Below the pieces are notes generated by a model. It was not told the DNA's origin. It worked only from the letters and a program-made list of their open reading frames with translations, and searched no databases. Position numbers and translations under genes: made by a program. Positions 41,504-53,300 of a stretch of 64,000 bases of DNA are shown here, in pieces (the stretch's first letter is position 1; each line of letters starts with the position of its first letter). Origin of the DNA: Phycisphaera sp. GTDB lineage: Bacteria > Planctomycetota > Phycisphaerae > Phycisphaerales > UBA1924. The stretch covers positions 1,116,001-1,180,000 of the forward strand of contig RHLH01000001.1 in the NCBI GenBank assembly GCA_003712165.1, given 5' to 3'.

Positions 41504-42741
41504 GAGATCAGCTCCTGCATTCGGATGAGCGGCAGAACAGCTCCGAGCACGACAGTACCGACGACGGCACTCATGACGAGGATCGCGGCTGGCTCGAGCA
41601 GCGACGCAAGCCGGTCGATCGCACGCCGGGACCTCTGCTCGTACCTGTTGGCAAGCCGGCGGAGCATTGACGGGAGTTCGCCCGATTCCTGGCCGACCGC
41701 CAGAAGCCTGCGAAACTCCGCATCGAACCACATCTCGTCATCGAACGCGTCCTCGAGTCTCGCGCCCTCGGCCATCGCTGCGCGGGCCGATGTGAGCGAT
41801 GCCCGCAGGCGCGAGGTCCCCGGTCCTCGCAGCGTTGGCTCGAGGATCTCGACAGCTTGTGCCATCGGGACACCGCTTGCGATGAGGTCCGCGAGGTCGC
41901 GCGCGAGTGCGGAGACTGGCAGTCTGTGGCAGACTGCAGGCAGCGATCGTGCATACCAAGCGGGGGCGGTGCGGACCGAGCTCTTGATATTGAGAACGGC
42001 GTAGAAGAAACCTATCGCGGCGAGTGTGATCGCGGCGATAACGATAGAGATGGGTGATGAGAACGCGTGGCCTGCTGTGACGAGCGCTCGTGTGAGCGCC
42101 GGGACCTCGACATCCGATGACCGAAGCATCTCAACAATTGGCGGCAACGTCTTTGTGCTCAGGAGAACAACGACCAGTGCTGTGACGACACCAATCAGGA
42201 TCGGATACGTTAATGCCGCGATGATCTTGTCGCGCAGCTCAGAGCTTCTCGATTGCCGTTCGGCGAGCCTTCGCATGGCGGGTGCCAGCTCGCCGCTCTG
42301 CTGGGCAACACGGATGACCGCGATCTCAAGTTCGTCGAACCACCCGCCGTGCCCAGCGCACGCGTCGTGCAGAGCCGTTCCTTCCGAGAGCTCGTCGGTG
42401 AGTCGCGTGATAAGACTCCTGACCTTCTTTGGCACGCGGCTTCCCTTGCCAGCGATCTCGATTGCCTTGCGTACCGAGACACCGGACTCGATCAGCGTCG
42501 CGAGGCTCTCGAGCAACTCGGCTTTCTGCGATGAACGCCTCGATCGGAGCCAGCCATCAAGCAATTTGCCGGAGGTCGACTCGGCCCGATTGGCGCGCTC
42601 CCGGACAGGCCTAATGTCGAGCACGATCATCTCTGCTTGTCGAAGGATGAACCTTGCGGCGGCGGGAGACTCCGCGGTCAGCTCGCCGGACTGTTTCTGA
42701 CCGGAGTTTGCGAGCTTGGCTTGGTATCTAAAGCGTGTCAC
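41500..42741 (-). CDS. gspF: T2SS inner-membrane protein GspF
   Basis: 413 residues from a GTG whose GTGA overlaps the gspE stop. The N-terminal part (VTRFRYQAKLANSGQKQSGELTAESPAAARFILRQ) is followed by two GspF/PilC domains (ELLESLATLIESGVSVRKAIEIAGK; ALARDLADLIASGVPMAQAVEILEPTL) with membrane segments near residues 175-195, 225-245 and 385-405. FRRLLAVGQESGELPSMLRRLANRYEQ is a family hallmark. It forms the platform at the base of the pseudopilus with GspE. Confidence 0.94.
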   Translation of the reverse strand: MTRFRYQAKLANSGQKQSGELTAESPAAARFILRQAEMIVLDIRPVRERANRAESTSGKLLDGWLRSRRSSQKAELLESLATLIESGVSVRKAIEIAGKGSRVPKKVRSLITRLTDELSEGTALHDACAGHGGWFDELEIAVIRVAQQSGELAPAMRRLAERQSRSSELRDKIIAALTYPILIGVVTALVVVLLSTKTLPPIVEMLRSSDVEVPALTRALVTAGHAFSSPISIVIAAITLAAIGFFYAVLNIKSSVRTAPAWYARSLPAVCHRLPVSALARDLADLIASGVPMAQAVEILEPTLRGPGTSRLRASLTSARAAMAEGARLEDAFDDEMWFDAEFRRLLAVGQESGELPSMLRRLANRYEQRSRRAIDRLASLLEPAAILVMSAVVGTVVLGAVLPLIRMQELIS

Positions 42742-44225
42742 GCGATCACCTCGGCTGTGCCGAGTGCCCGCTCGATCTCAATCTGGTTCGTGATGCCGCG
42801 GTCGAGCAGCGATTGGCCTTCCTGCAGGAGTGTGTGCATACCGCTCGCGCGAGCGCTATCTCTTAGCGATCCGATCTCCGCTCCACCTGCAATCAGTTTT
42901 CGGATGGGATCAGTGATAGGAAGCAGTTCAAAGATCCCGACGCGCCCCGCAAAGCCCGAGTCGAGGCAGTCCTTGCAGCCTTTGCCGCTACAGGGCTCAT
43001 GAATTCTTCGCACGAGCCGCTGGGCAAGCACTGCTGAGAGCGAGGCGCTGACGAGGTACTCTTCCACACCAAGATCAACCAGGCGCGAGACGGCGCTGAC
43101 TGCGTCATTTGTGTGCATTGTCGAGAAGACGAGGTGGCCGGTGAGGCTCGACTGGATCGCGATCCTGGCAGTTTCTGTGTCGCGGATTTCGCCGATCATG
43201 ATGACGTCGGGGTCCTGTCGCAGAATATGTCTTAAACCGCTCGCGAATGTCACCCCCTTTTTCTGGCTCACTTGCACTTGGCTAACCGCGATCGAGGGTG
43301 CGGAAAGATCGCACTCGATTGGGTCCTCGATCGTCATCAGGTTCACGCCTGGACGGATGTCTGCGATCCATCGCAGTGTCGCGTAGAGCGTTGTGCTCTT
43401 ACCCGACCCTGTCGGCCCGGTGACAAGAACGATGCCGTTGGATCGCCCAGCGGCTTGTTTGTAGCGAGTCTGCACCTCACTCGGCATTCCGAGCCGCTCA
43501 AATGACTGCAGTCCCTCGTCACGTTCGTGGTCAAGCAAGCGGATGACAACCCGTTCCCCGTGCGGCGTCGGTAGCGTACTGATCCGTAGATCGATCGCGC
43601 GACCAGACTCGCTCTTCTTGCCAATGCTGACCGTTGTCCGTCCGTCCTGAGCGAGTCGCTGCTCGGTGATGTCGAGGTTGGCAAGGATCTTGATCCGGCT
43701 GACGATAGATGAGGTCGCTGAGCTTGGAATATCGCGTACTGTGACGAGAACGCCGTCGAGCCGGTACCTACACAGTGTGGTATCTTCTGTTGGCTGGATA
43801 TGCACATCGCTGGCGCCGCGCATGAGTGCCTCGAACAGCAGCGCATCTACGAATCGCCCCGTATCACCCTTAGTCGCAATCGAGAGCAGGTCCCGATCGG
43901 TTTCATCTCGAACAGATTCGAGCTCTGCAGAGTCTGTCAGAGCCAACGCCGCGGAAGTGGTGTCTGGTGCGTGCGCCTCGTATACCGCGTCAATGAGTTT
44001 GGCAATGAATTCGGGGTCTTCGTTGGTGACACGTGTCGGTGACCCGAGATGGGCGGAGATATTGTGGATGATGTAGGGCGGGGTTGACTCGGCTGCGAGG
44101 AGCAGCTCTTCGTCATTCTCTGTACCGCACGATAAAACGAGATGGGTCCTGGCATACTCTCGCGAGATTGACGCTAGAAACCTGTGTGAAGGCTGGGCAT
44201 ACTTGGTCTGGGCAGTCGCGCTCAT
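42738..44225 (-). CDS. gspE: T2SS assembly ATPase GspE
   Basis: 495 residues. Motifs: DALLFEALMRGASDVHIQPTED, RLAQDGRTTVSIG, Walker A VTGPTGSGKSTTLYATL, Asp box TIEDPIE, Walker B RQDPDVIMIGEIRDTETARIAIQSSLTGHLVFSTMHTNDA, and a small zinc-type cluster (CSGKGCKDCLDSGF). The hexameric cytoplasmic ATPase would power pseudopilus assembly. The ATG at 44225 was chosen for its four-base overlap with the gspD stop; the frame is open 30 bases further. Confidence 0.95.
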   Translation of the reverse strand: MSATAQTKYAQPSHRFLASISREYARTHLVLSCGTENDEELLLAAESTPPYIIHNISAHLGSPTRVTNEDPEFIAKLIDAVYEAHAPDTTSAALALTDSAELESVRDETDRDLLSIATKGDTGRFVDALLFEALMRGASDVHIQPTEDTTLCRYRLDGVLVTVRDIPSSATSSIVSRIKILANLDITEQRLAQDGRTTVSIGKKSESGRAIDLRISTLPTPHGERVVIRLLDHERDEGLQSFERLGMPSEVQTRYKQAAGRSNGIVLVTGPTGSGKSTTLYATLRWIADIRPGVNLMTIEDPIECDLSAPSIAVSQVQVSQKKGVTFASGLRHILRQDPDVIMIGEIRDTETARIAIQSSLTGHLVFSTMHTNDAVSAVSRLVDLGVEEYLVSASLSAVLAQRLVRRIHEPCSGKGCKDCLDSGFAGRVGIFELLPITDPIRKLIAGGAEIGSLRDSARASGMHTLLQEGQSLLDRGITNQIEIERALGTAEVIA

Positions 44226-46384
44226 CGGATCACCCGAGGCTCGATTATTGGCCAACCAGTCGGGATACCCGCATCGTTTGCGAGCTGGTCGCTGGCGTAC
44301 CGCAGCTGTTCGAACAGCTCATCCTGATAAATGCTGGCACGGATGAAGACGTAGAACTTAGTCTTGGATCTGGATTTCGAGCGGTTCTTAAAGAACTCGC
44401 CGATGACCGGCACCCGGCCAATCCAGGGTACGCGCGATTCGGCATCGCCGAACGTGTCGAGTTCTATACCACCAACGGCAACGGTGTAACTGTCGGGGAT
44501 CGTTATCGCGCTTGAGAGCTGGTTCTGTTGACGCGGCGGTGGCAACGCCGGATCGCTGCTATCACCAATGAATGCGCTAAGCGTGACCGAATAGTCTAGA
44601 TTGAGTTGTTCGCCTGCAAGAATCTGCGGGGCAATGGAAATAGTCGTTCCCGCATCTTCGAACCCACCGAACGAGGTCGTTGCGATCACATCACTCGTGT
44701 TCGTGCTCAGGATCGGTTGCTGAGTCACTGAATTGAACTCAGCTTCCTGTGAATTGGCCACGAGCACCCGCGGCATGCTGAGCGACCGTCCTTCGTTCAC
44801 AGTCTCCAGGGCGCGAACAAGCACACTGAACTCGCCGGGGTCTAAGACCACACCTGTCAGACCGGTGCTCCCGGCTGGTAATTCAGAAGCGGCCGCGTCT
44901 GTGCCGAGCCCGAAGAGACTGCTTAACCGGTAGAGTGTCCCGCCGCCTACTTCGATTTTCTCTAGCTCAACGCCAAGGTCCAGTGTCTCCGAGTCAGACA
45001 GGCTCACGAGCAGGACCTCGATCATCACCTGCGAGATTGGTGTGTCGAGTTGATTCGTGAGCGTCCGGACCGAGGCGATCTGAGATGGCGTGCCAGTGAC
45101 GAGGAGCGAGTTAGTAGACTCATCGACGGTTATCAGAGGACCGGAGGATGGCTCTTGAGTACCCGATTGCGTTGAGAGCTCCTCGGCTTCAGTGTCATCT
45201 ATGTCACGAGAGGATGTAAGTGTCCGTCCTTCATTCCTGCTCCCTGTCTGCAATTCATCCGCATCGAGTAGTCTTGTGAGCTGATCAGCAATGTCTTGGG
45301 CGACCCGCTGGCGGATGTCTAAGCGTTCTGTTTTAAAGCGAGCACCGGCCGGAAGTTGACGGAGTTCCTCGACAAGCTCTTTGAGTATTGTGTGTGTTAG
45401 CTCGTCAGCTGTCACAGTGACCGAGCCTGTAAACGAATTAGCAAAGATTGTGACTTCGTCAGGCGTCGGGCTTTGTGCCTGGATGGCCTCGCTCAGCACC
45501 GCTGAGAGTGTCTCAGAATCGAAATCTGGAACGAGATAACGCATCGATTCGAGCGAATTCGGCCATGCTTGATTGGCGATTGAGAGCCATCGTGGAAGCT
45601 CTTCAACAGGAGCTACAACGGAAACGGAAGTGTTGTCAGCAGTAGCAATCACGTCCCCCCGTAAAGGCTTCCCGCCTGCCGATTGCTGACGGTCCACTAA
45701 CTGCTTAATCGAAGATACAAACTCAACTGACCTCCCCGGTGGAGATCGGATTACCTCGACAACAACTTCGCCTTCCTCATTTTGGGCGCGTTCAAGTGCC
45801 GCTCGAATAGTCGAAACACGTTGTGTAAAATCTGAGATCAGAATCTCATCAGAGCCTGGCAGTGCGACAGCCTTGCCCACAGACGCGCTGACCAATGGCT
45901 GAATGAGCGAAACCGCTGAAGAAGCATCAAGCGGGGAAGAGCTGATAATCACTGATCGGAAACCGGGATTTAGTACTCCATTGTTGTCGTGCTCAGCATA
46001 CTCGATGAGAGCGCGGTTCGCCGCATCTCGCAACGGAACCACCTCGTAACTGCCAAGTTGCCCATGCAGTATTGTTGTGAACTCGATTCCGCTAAGGGCT
46101 TCATTAAACTGAATCCAGAGCTCGTCGTCAGTGAGAGCCTTCGTTGATCTGATGGTAATGGTCCGATTGAGTGCGCCTGGATCGTATCGGATCGAGATCC
46201 CGAGCTTTTCGGCGGCAAGATCGGCAAAGCGGGCTAGAGGTAGATTGCCCGAAAGCTGGGTGTTTTGGCCGTGCGCACCATATGCCAGAGCACAAAGTGT
46301 GCCGAGCAAAAAGATCAAACGTAGCAAACTGATCGGTCGGCTATATTGGCATCGTAACTCATTGGCAATAAGGAGTATCCTCAT
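44222..46384 (-). CDS. gspD: T2SS outer-membrane secretin GspD
   Basis: 720 residues with a signal peptide (LLRLIFLLGTLCALAYGAHGQ). N0/N1-type domains (LPLARFADLAAEKLGISIRYDPGAL; SVIISSSPLDASSAVSLIQPLV) and further N domains lead to the secretin channel (about residues 440-690). The channel is recognised by VMIEVLLVSLSDSETLDLGVEL, RSLSMPRVLVANSQEAEF and VPWIGRVPVIGEFFKNRSKSRSKTKFYVFIRASI. It would form the outer-membrane pore. It is the first gene of a twelve-gene operon read leftwards to 36488. The order gspD-E-F-G-H-I-J-K-C-L-M is unlike the proteobacterial C-first order. Confidence 0.94.
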   Translation of the reverse strand: MRILLIANELRCQYSRPISLLRLIFLLGTLCALAYGAHGQNTQLSGNLPLARFADLAAEKLGISIRYDPGALNRTITIRSTKALTDDELWIQFNEALSGIEFTTILHGQLGSYEVVPLRDAANRALIEYAEHDNNGVLNPGFRSVIISSSPLDASSAVSLIQPLVSASVGKAVALPGSDEILISDFTQRVSTIRAALERAQNEEGEVVVEVIRSPPGRSVEFVSSIKQLVDRQQSAGGKPLRGDVIATADNTSVSVVAPVEELPRWLSIANQAWPNSLESMRYLVPDFDSETLSAVLSEAIQAQSPTPDEVTIFANSFTGSVTVTADELTHTILKELVEELRQLPAGARFKTERLDIRQRVAQDIADQLTRLLDADELQTGSRNEGRTLTSSRDIDDTEAEELSTQSGTQEPSSGPLITVDESTNSLLVTGTPSQIASVRTLTNQLDTPISQVMIEVLLVSLSDSETLDLGVELEKIEVGGGTLYRLSSLFGLGTDAAASELPAGSTGLTGVVLDPGEFSVLVRALETVNEGRSLSMPRVLVANSQEAEFNSVTQQPILSTNTSDVIATTSFGGFEDAGTTISIAPQILAGEQLNLDYSVTLSAFIGDSSDPALPPPRQQNQLSSAITIPDSYTVAVGGIELDTFGDAESRVPWIGRVPVIGEFFKNRSKSRSKTKFYVFIRASIYQDELFEQLRYASDQLANDAGIPTGWPIIEPRVIR

Positions 46385-46499
46385 TCCAGCAGTCTACCAC
46401 CAACCGGTAATTGGAAAAGCTTAAAGACGAATTGACGCGAGGCTTAGTCTCTAGAAGCCTGTGAGGCGACCATAGGTTAAAAGGTGGAAGGTAGCTACT

Positions 46500-47186
46500 T
46501 CAATTGCAACTGAATGCGGTCCGGATAGAACTTAGGTTCGAGTCGAGTCTAACAGAGGCGGTAAGTACGGACTGATTTGAGTTATAAGTACTCACAACTG
46601 AAATGACCCATGCCGGAGGCTCATCTGTTTGGGCAAGCTTTGATGCGAGCAGCAGCGCAGAGGCATCACTGTCAGTTAGTTCAAGCGTGCAGTATTCAAG
46701 CGGGAGCCTCTGAGTCCGATTGGCTACTGCAGTTTCGATGAGATCAAACTTTCCGCTTTGGAGTAGTGAAGAAATTTCATCCCACAGTTGGGCTTCGGCT
46801 TGCTCATTGGCAACTTTTGCCGTTGTAACAGCTTCTTGTGCCTGCTCTGTTGCAACCTGCGCGGACTGAGGGTCATCGCTAACAGCCTCGGCCTTCATGG
46901 TTGCCGTCAATTGCTCGATAGAGGCCGAGTATGCAGCTTTGGTAGATAAATACGTGCTAAGTTCAGTGGATTGATCAAGTTGTGAGATCAACAACGATAC
47001 TTCGGTTGTGGACACACCCGCAATGCAGAGTATTTCCGGAGTAATTCCGACGGACTCGAGCGCAACTGTAGGTTGGCAAGTAGTTTGCGCATTACATGCG
47101 CCCACCGTGCTCATGCAAGCAATGCCATATGTGAAGAGGAAACGCGGTGAAGTGAGTCTCTGCAGCTTTGCAATGCGATTACACAT
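46500..47186 (-). CDS. Secreted protein of unknown function, divergent from the RHS gene
   Basis: 228 residues from the ATG at 47186, which has GGAG seven bases upstream; a GTG at 47210 is an alternative. An N-terminal hydrophobic stretch (FLFTYGIACMSTVGACNAQ) looks like a signal peptide. The mature part has a few cysteines (TTCQPTV, PEILCIAGV, LEYCTLEL, FSCN) and a long helical middle (AAYSASIEQLTATMKAE, EQAQEAVTTAKVANEQAEAQL). I do not recognise the family. It lies 116 bases upstream of gspD on the same strand and divergent from the RHS gene. It could therefore be a secreted partner of either; this is only context. Confidence 0.65.
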   Translation of the reverse strand: MCNRIAKLQRLTSPRFLFTYGIACMSTVGACNAQTTCQPTVALESVGITPEILCIAGVSTTEVSLLISQLDQSTELSTYLSTKAAYSASIEQLTATMKAEAVSDDPQSAQVATEQAQEAVTTAKVANEQAEAQLWDEISSLLQSGKFDLIETAVANRTQRLPLEYCTLELTDSDASALLLASKLAQTDEPPAWVISVVSTYNSNQSVLTASVRLDSNLSSIRTAFSCN

Positions 47187-47368
47187 ACCTGCACTCCATT
47201 CAGATATCACACTGTCTCACGGTACTGAGTAAACGACTTGTATGCAAGTAAAGCTCGCATGAAATTAGAAAAGAAAGTTCGAGTCTTTCTTATGATTTGT
47301 GTGAACCTTGTTACACTCGACGACGTCGAACAATGTCAAACTTATTGTCGTGCATTGGAGCTGTATAG
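47187..47368. promoter_or_regulatory. AT-rich divergent promoter region between the 46500 gene and the RHS gene
   Basis: 182 bases hold no gene and are visibly AT-rich between 47220 and 47350. They must carry the promoters of the RHS gene (plus) and of the small secreted-protein/T2SS side (minus). I see no confident -35/-10 pair. GGAG lies 8 bases before the RHS ATG. Confidence 0.4.
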
Positions 47369-50300
47369 ATGATGTTGAACTCTAAGTCGATCGCCGCGGT
47401 GTTGACGTTGTCTGGTCTTGCGGGATTGCCATTTGGGGTCGCCAGTGCTCAAGTGACCTGTGAGCCCGCAACTGCTGTAGCGGGTGAGGCGAGAATTTGC
47501 ATTGACAACGTCGATGATCTCGATTCCGATGAAGATAACTACTACTCCGCGAATGACTTTCTGACATTTTACTACGAGAGTCTTGACTGCAACACGCACC
47601 TCGATTGGAGCACTGTCGAAGCGACGGAGAGCAATATCGTCGCGATCTATAACCTCTATGTTGAGTACTTCGAAGACGACTGGGTCGTAACCACGACAAA
47701 CCGAGCCTCGGTTTACGTAGGAGTCCCAGAAGGGCCGATGTCGCCTGGCGGGGTTTGTATTGATGTTGAGGGCCCAGCAGGCTTACCGGCGATCAATACA
47801 GATGCGGACCCTGTCTTTGAGTGTCAATTTTACGGAGATTGCGGTCTTCGGCTTGTATTTCTCATAGAAACTGGCAGGTTGCCTTCGAGAGACTTCATCA
47901 CTCCGACCAGCTATACCGAAGAAGATGATCCATGTGATGAGGAAGAGGAGGATGACGAGCTCTTTCCGATCATCTGTGTTGGCGAAGATTGCAAACCCAT
48001 CATTATGCCACCTCCCGCGTCTCCGGCTCCTGATATATTTATTTGTGCGAGCCTAACCGGTTGTGACATTATCGATCCGGGTGACGTCTCTCTTGAGCCA
48101 CTCGATCCCACAGATCCCGATCCCGAAGCGCCGGCGATCCCGTGTGATGCTCCAGTCGGCATGGAGATCACCGAAGTACCGGACTGCCCTCCGTCGGGGA
48201 ATACACAGAGCAGCAGCGATGACGATGAGGAGGAAGAGAAGGGAGGAACCCGAATGGCCTCATACGATGAAGATGCCGAAGGGTCTTCATCGGGTTCAGG
48301 AGATTGTGGAGACTCTACTGGTGCCGGGGCTACGTCTGAGCAGCCCGTTCATCTTGCATCTGGGCACAAAGCGTTTAGCGTTTCGGATCTGACCGTACCG
48401 GTGACCGGTCCCGATTTCGTGCTCAACAGACAATACAACAGTTCGACGACACTTGGTGGAGAATCAGTCGTCGGCAACAACCAGTGGCTGAACGTGTTCC
48501 AGCGGGTCAAGGTCGTCAGCGGCGATCTGACCCACTACGGCGAGTCTGCGCACGCGACCTACGTGTACTCCTGGGACTCAGGTGAATCGAAGTATCTGTC
48601 CGGCGGGCCGACTACGCGGTATGTTGAAGAATCGGCGACAGCGGACTGGGAAGATGGCGGCTCGACGGACGTCGCGGTGTACCGGATGGTCACACCTGGT
48701 TCCGGTGTGCGTGAGTTCTACAGGGACCCCACCGGCACCTCGTACAAGTCGATCGACAGCGAGCTCTACGGTCTTCTTCGTTCGGTGAGCGACGAGTACG
48801 GAAACACGCAGTACTACGAGTATGAAATCTACGGTGGGAATGTAACAAACGCGACAACAGTTGCCAGATTACGTAGCATCTATCTCAATGGGACTCCAGC
48901 CGCTGATGACTGGGAAGCCCGCGTTGACTTTGGATACTACATCGGTTCGCCGGATGATACCACGACCCCCGAAACTCCATCCACTTATCACAAACTGCAC
49001 GGCAAGCTCGCGTTGGTTCGCGTCTATCGGCAGGCCAGCCCGACCGATGTGCTGACGCAGTGGGTTGCGTACACCTACCAGACCGACGATCAGGCGATTT
49101 CAACTGATGCCGGAACAGATGGAGATCTGGTGCAGGTCAGTCGTTTCGTCGCGGTGGATGACTCACCGGCCGTGGGCGTCATCGACTCGGGACCTCCGGT
49201 TGCTCCGATCTCGTCTGCGTGGCGCCCATTCATCACGCAGTACAGGTATCACAACTCGGCAACGGCGCTTCGTGGCGGCGGAGAACCCGACTCAGTCGAT
49301 GGACGCGATGGTCAGTTGAAGGCGATCATCCTACCTGAGCAGATCGAGTTTGCGTCGCAGCGTCGGAACCGGGCTGGTATCGGAGATCCCGCGTGGAACG
49401 TGCTGAACACTTCGATCGAGATCCTGGGTACGAGTGATACGGGTTACGTGTACGCGGATGGCCCCGGGGCTGATCTCATCTGCACGATCGATCTCGCTGC
49501 GAAGGTCATCGGATACGAGACGACAGGTGACTACCGCGTGGCCGAGCAGTTTATCCAAGCAGATTGCGGCTGTTCTGGTGCCGAGCAGGGCAAGCGGATC
49601 GCGTACACCTACACCGATGGGACGACCGGCGCTTCGATCGATTGGCAGACCGTGCAGCTCACCGAGAAGGGCTGGAGCGGCACGGCATATTCGGTTGATT
49701 ACCGCACTCTATTCTACGATCTCGAGACACTCAACAGCACCGACAGCACCATGTACCTTATGACCAAGTCGATCCGCGATGACGCCGCGGGCGCTGGTAA
49801 CCGAGAATGGATCACGCACTACGTCTATGACTCGTCGGGGAGGATGACCGAGAGGTGGATGCCCTCGGCGGTGAGCTCGCGTTCGGCGGGGTCGGGGAGC
49901 ACGGCTCCATCCGTCACGAGCCATGGCGCGGGCACAGGTCTTGTCTGGGGATACGACTACAACTCGGACAACCTGAGAACCAAGACCTATGCGCAGGAGG
50001 GCGTCGGCAGTTCGAACAAGCATTTGACTCTGGAGACAGTGTTCGATAGCCGCCCGGCGGTGTTTTACCTGCCGGTCGAACAGAAGCGGGTCCGGATCAC
50101 CGACGAGACAAGCACATCTTCGATCGCGGCCGCCGATATCGAGGTGACGAGTTTCGAGTACGGCTTATCGACGAACACAGATCACCCGAGCGCGATCGCG
50201 TGGATGAAGAGAAGCGTTGAGGCAGAGTCCAGTAGTGAGAACGGCCCCGGTGGGGGGGTGACGACCTACGACAGGTATGATCTGTTCAACACTTCTGGCC

Positions 50301-53300
50301 AGCGAGTCTGGAGTCGGGACTCAGAGAACATGCTCATCAAGCGTGAGTACGGGCATGACTCCGGCCGGATGACCGCACGCAAGGTCAACGTGCCGTCAAG
50401 CTCATTTAGTTGGACGAACTTTGGGCAGTCGCTCAGCACGTCGGGTTGGGGTCAGTCTGGGTCGACCGCGCTGACAACATCCTGGGAACGCACCGATCGG
50501 GGTCACATCCGGAAGATCACTCGCCCTGGCGACGTAGAGACGTACGTGTACCGCGAGTATCGCACTTTTAAACTTGATGGCCGGGAGGCGAGGAAGGGGA
50601 TCGCCTACGGCGTCAAGACGATCCTGCCTCACAAGCTCGATTCGTCCGGTGCGTACGGCTCTGACTTTGCGGGGCCCGCCTCGATCATCGTGACCAACAG
50701 CGCTGGACGAGCAGTTGGCTCGATGCAGTCTGAAGTCGATTCAACGGCAACGTACCCGCCGTCTTCGAGCGCGGTCAGCGACGGGCTCGAGTTGCTCCTT
50801 GACACCGAGAGGAAGCTCGGCGTCAAGAAGGTCAGCCACGCGCTTAGCGGGCTCGTGAACGAATCGACCGTGTACGAAACGGTCGTGCTCGATGAGAACG
50901 ACGACGAGCAGGAGTATACGACGAGCTTTGAATACGACACGCTCGGGCGGATGACCCGCAGGACGGATCCTGCCGGTTCTGTGATCGAGGTCGATTCATA
51001 TGATGCGCTGGACCGTCCACTCTCGCTCGATTCGGGAGCTGTTATCAGCGGGTCCCCCTCGACAGTGCGGGTCGCTGACTTCTACTACGACGATCCCGAC
51101 ACTGATGCGGTAGCCGAACAAGGCAGCGGCGACGGCAACCTTTCGTGGATCGTGATGCACGAAGATGGTTCGACGACGAGATCCGTGCGACGAGAGTACG
51201 ACTTCAGGAACCGGCTTGTCGCGATTACCAACCCGGATGCTCCTCACGTGGCGATCGAGTATGACAACCTCAGCCGCGTGGTGGCCGAGGAGCTCCACAG
51301 TGACGATGCCATCATTGGTGGTGAGTTCATACCGTCGACGACTACTCGTGGGTACCGCAGCCAGACACTCTACAGTCAGCGTGGTCTTCCATACAGGACA
51401 GAGCAGTTTGTCGATCCGACGCAGACCTCTCCCGATCTTCTGACGTCCGATGTCTGGTACGACTCGAGGGGCTTGCCCATCGCGATGCGTTCGCCATCGG
51501 GACCAGATTCTAAGTTTGCGTATGACGCATTCGGCAGGCTGTCGAACGCGTACGCCACGGACCAGGTCGGCAGCACATACTCTGCCGCAGAATCTGTATC
51601 GAGCGATGTGGTGCTCGAGCAGGTCGACTACCGGTACGACTCCACGCGAGGCTATGCCGATCTCATTACCAGCTTTATTAGGCCGCATGATGCGACTGGG
51701 ACTGGGGCGCTCACAAGCTCCGGCGCGATCGCCAGCTATCTCGCGATTGGCTACGACGACGCGAGCCGACCTGTGCGCCGTGTCGATTATGGCACGAACC
51801 AGACTGAGTTTGGGACCGGTGGGTCGGCCCCAACGTGGCCACCGTCTGGCGGCACGCTGCCGGACTACAACACCAGCGGCTACGGTGACACGCTTATCGC
51901 TGCTGTCGAGTACACGGAGTTCGGCTCGGTTGGCGCGTTCGTCGACGAGGAGGGCCGCGAAACGACCTACACGTACGATGATCTCTTCCGCCCGGTTGTG
52001 GTGGTCGAGAACGCAAAGGATGCGTCGGTTTCATACTCAACCTCGCTCGATCGGTTCACGGCCTCGGGCATTGCTCAGCTGGATCTCTCGTCTGGCACAA
52101 CCGATGACCACATCGGGACCGACCGGGTCACGAGCATGTACTACGACGGCATCGGACGTGTGATCAGGACCGTGTCCCACATGGGCGATTCGGTCGGCAC
52201 CGAGACGATCCAGTCGACCGAGTACGATTACGCCGCTAGGACCACCGGGAATCTGCTCGCATCCGATGTCAACTCGAACAGCGTGCTCTCGCGCATCCGG
52301 TTCCCGCTGGAGTCGACCGGCGTGGCGGTTGCCTCAGGGCATTCTTCAGTCGAGGACTACTCGGTTGAGTTCGCGTACAACAGGCTCGGTGAGCTGATCT
52401 CGTCGCAAGACCAGAACGGCAGTGTTCATAGCTACGATCGCGATGCGATGGGGCGCGTGCTTGAGAACTCAGTCACGCAGGGCGTCGATGTCGACGACCT
52501 CGTCGATGCACTGTCCTACGAGTACGATGATTTCGGCAGGCTCTTCAAGGCGTCTTCACTCGACACGGCTTCGGGCACGACCGTGCTCAACGAGATCGCG
52601 ATCAAGTACGACGGGCTCTGGAGACCGACAGACTTCCACCAAAACGTGCTCGGCGAGGTGTACTCATCGCCGACGGTGCTCGCTTCCGACACCGAGTCCG
52701 TCGAGTACACGTACACAACCGCAGGCGGTTCCTCGTCAGAGTCGCGCCTCGCGAGCGTGACCTATCCCGACCTTTCGGTACTGAGTCTTACGTATGCGGG
52801 CGCTGGATCACTCGACAACAAGGTCGATCGTGTAACGACGAAGACCCTGACCGACGCCTTCCCTGCTTACGGCAATGTATTCAGCACTCACGCGTACATG
52901 GGAGTGGGGCAGTCGGTGACAACCGATATCGTCCGCCCGCTGATTCAGCTCAGCAGGTTCAAGGACCTGGGCGGTGAGACGACGGCGGGTGAATACGCTG
53001 CGCTAGACCGTTTCGGAAGGCTCCAGTCCCAGCTCTGGATCACGACGTACCCGAGCTTCGGTCAGGGGACGACCTCGGGCGACGGCATCCCGAGCGTGCC
53101 CGCGATCGTCGCGCAGACTCAGACGTACGACCGAGTCTCGAACCCGCTCACACGCTTCGATTCCAGGACCGGCGCGGCGCAGGCCGGGCGGGACATGGCG
53201 TTCCAGTACGACGGCCTCAACAGGCTTTACGGCGTCACGAAGGGAACCGATGCCAATGACAACGGCAGCCTCGCTACGAGCGAGTACGACTTCGGTCTCA

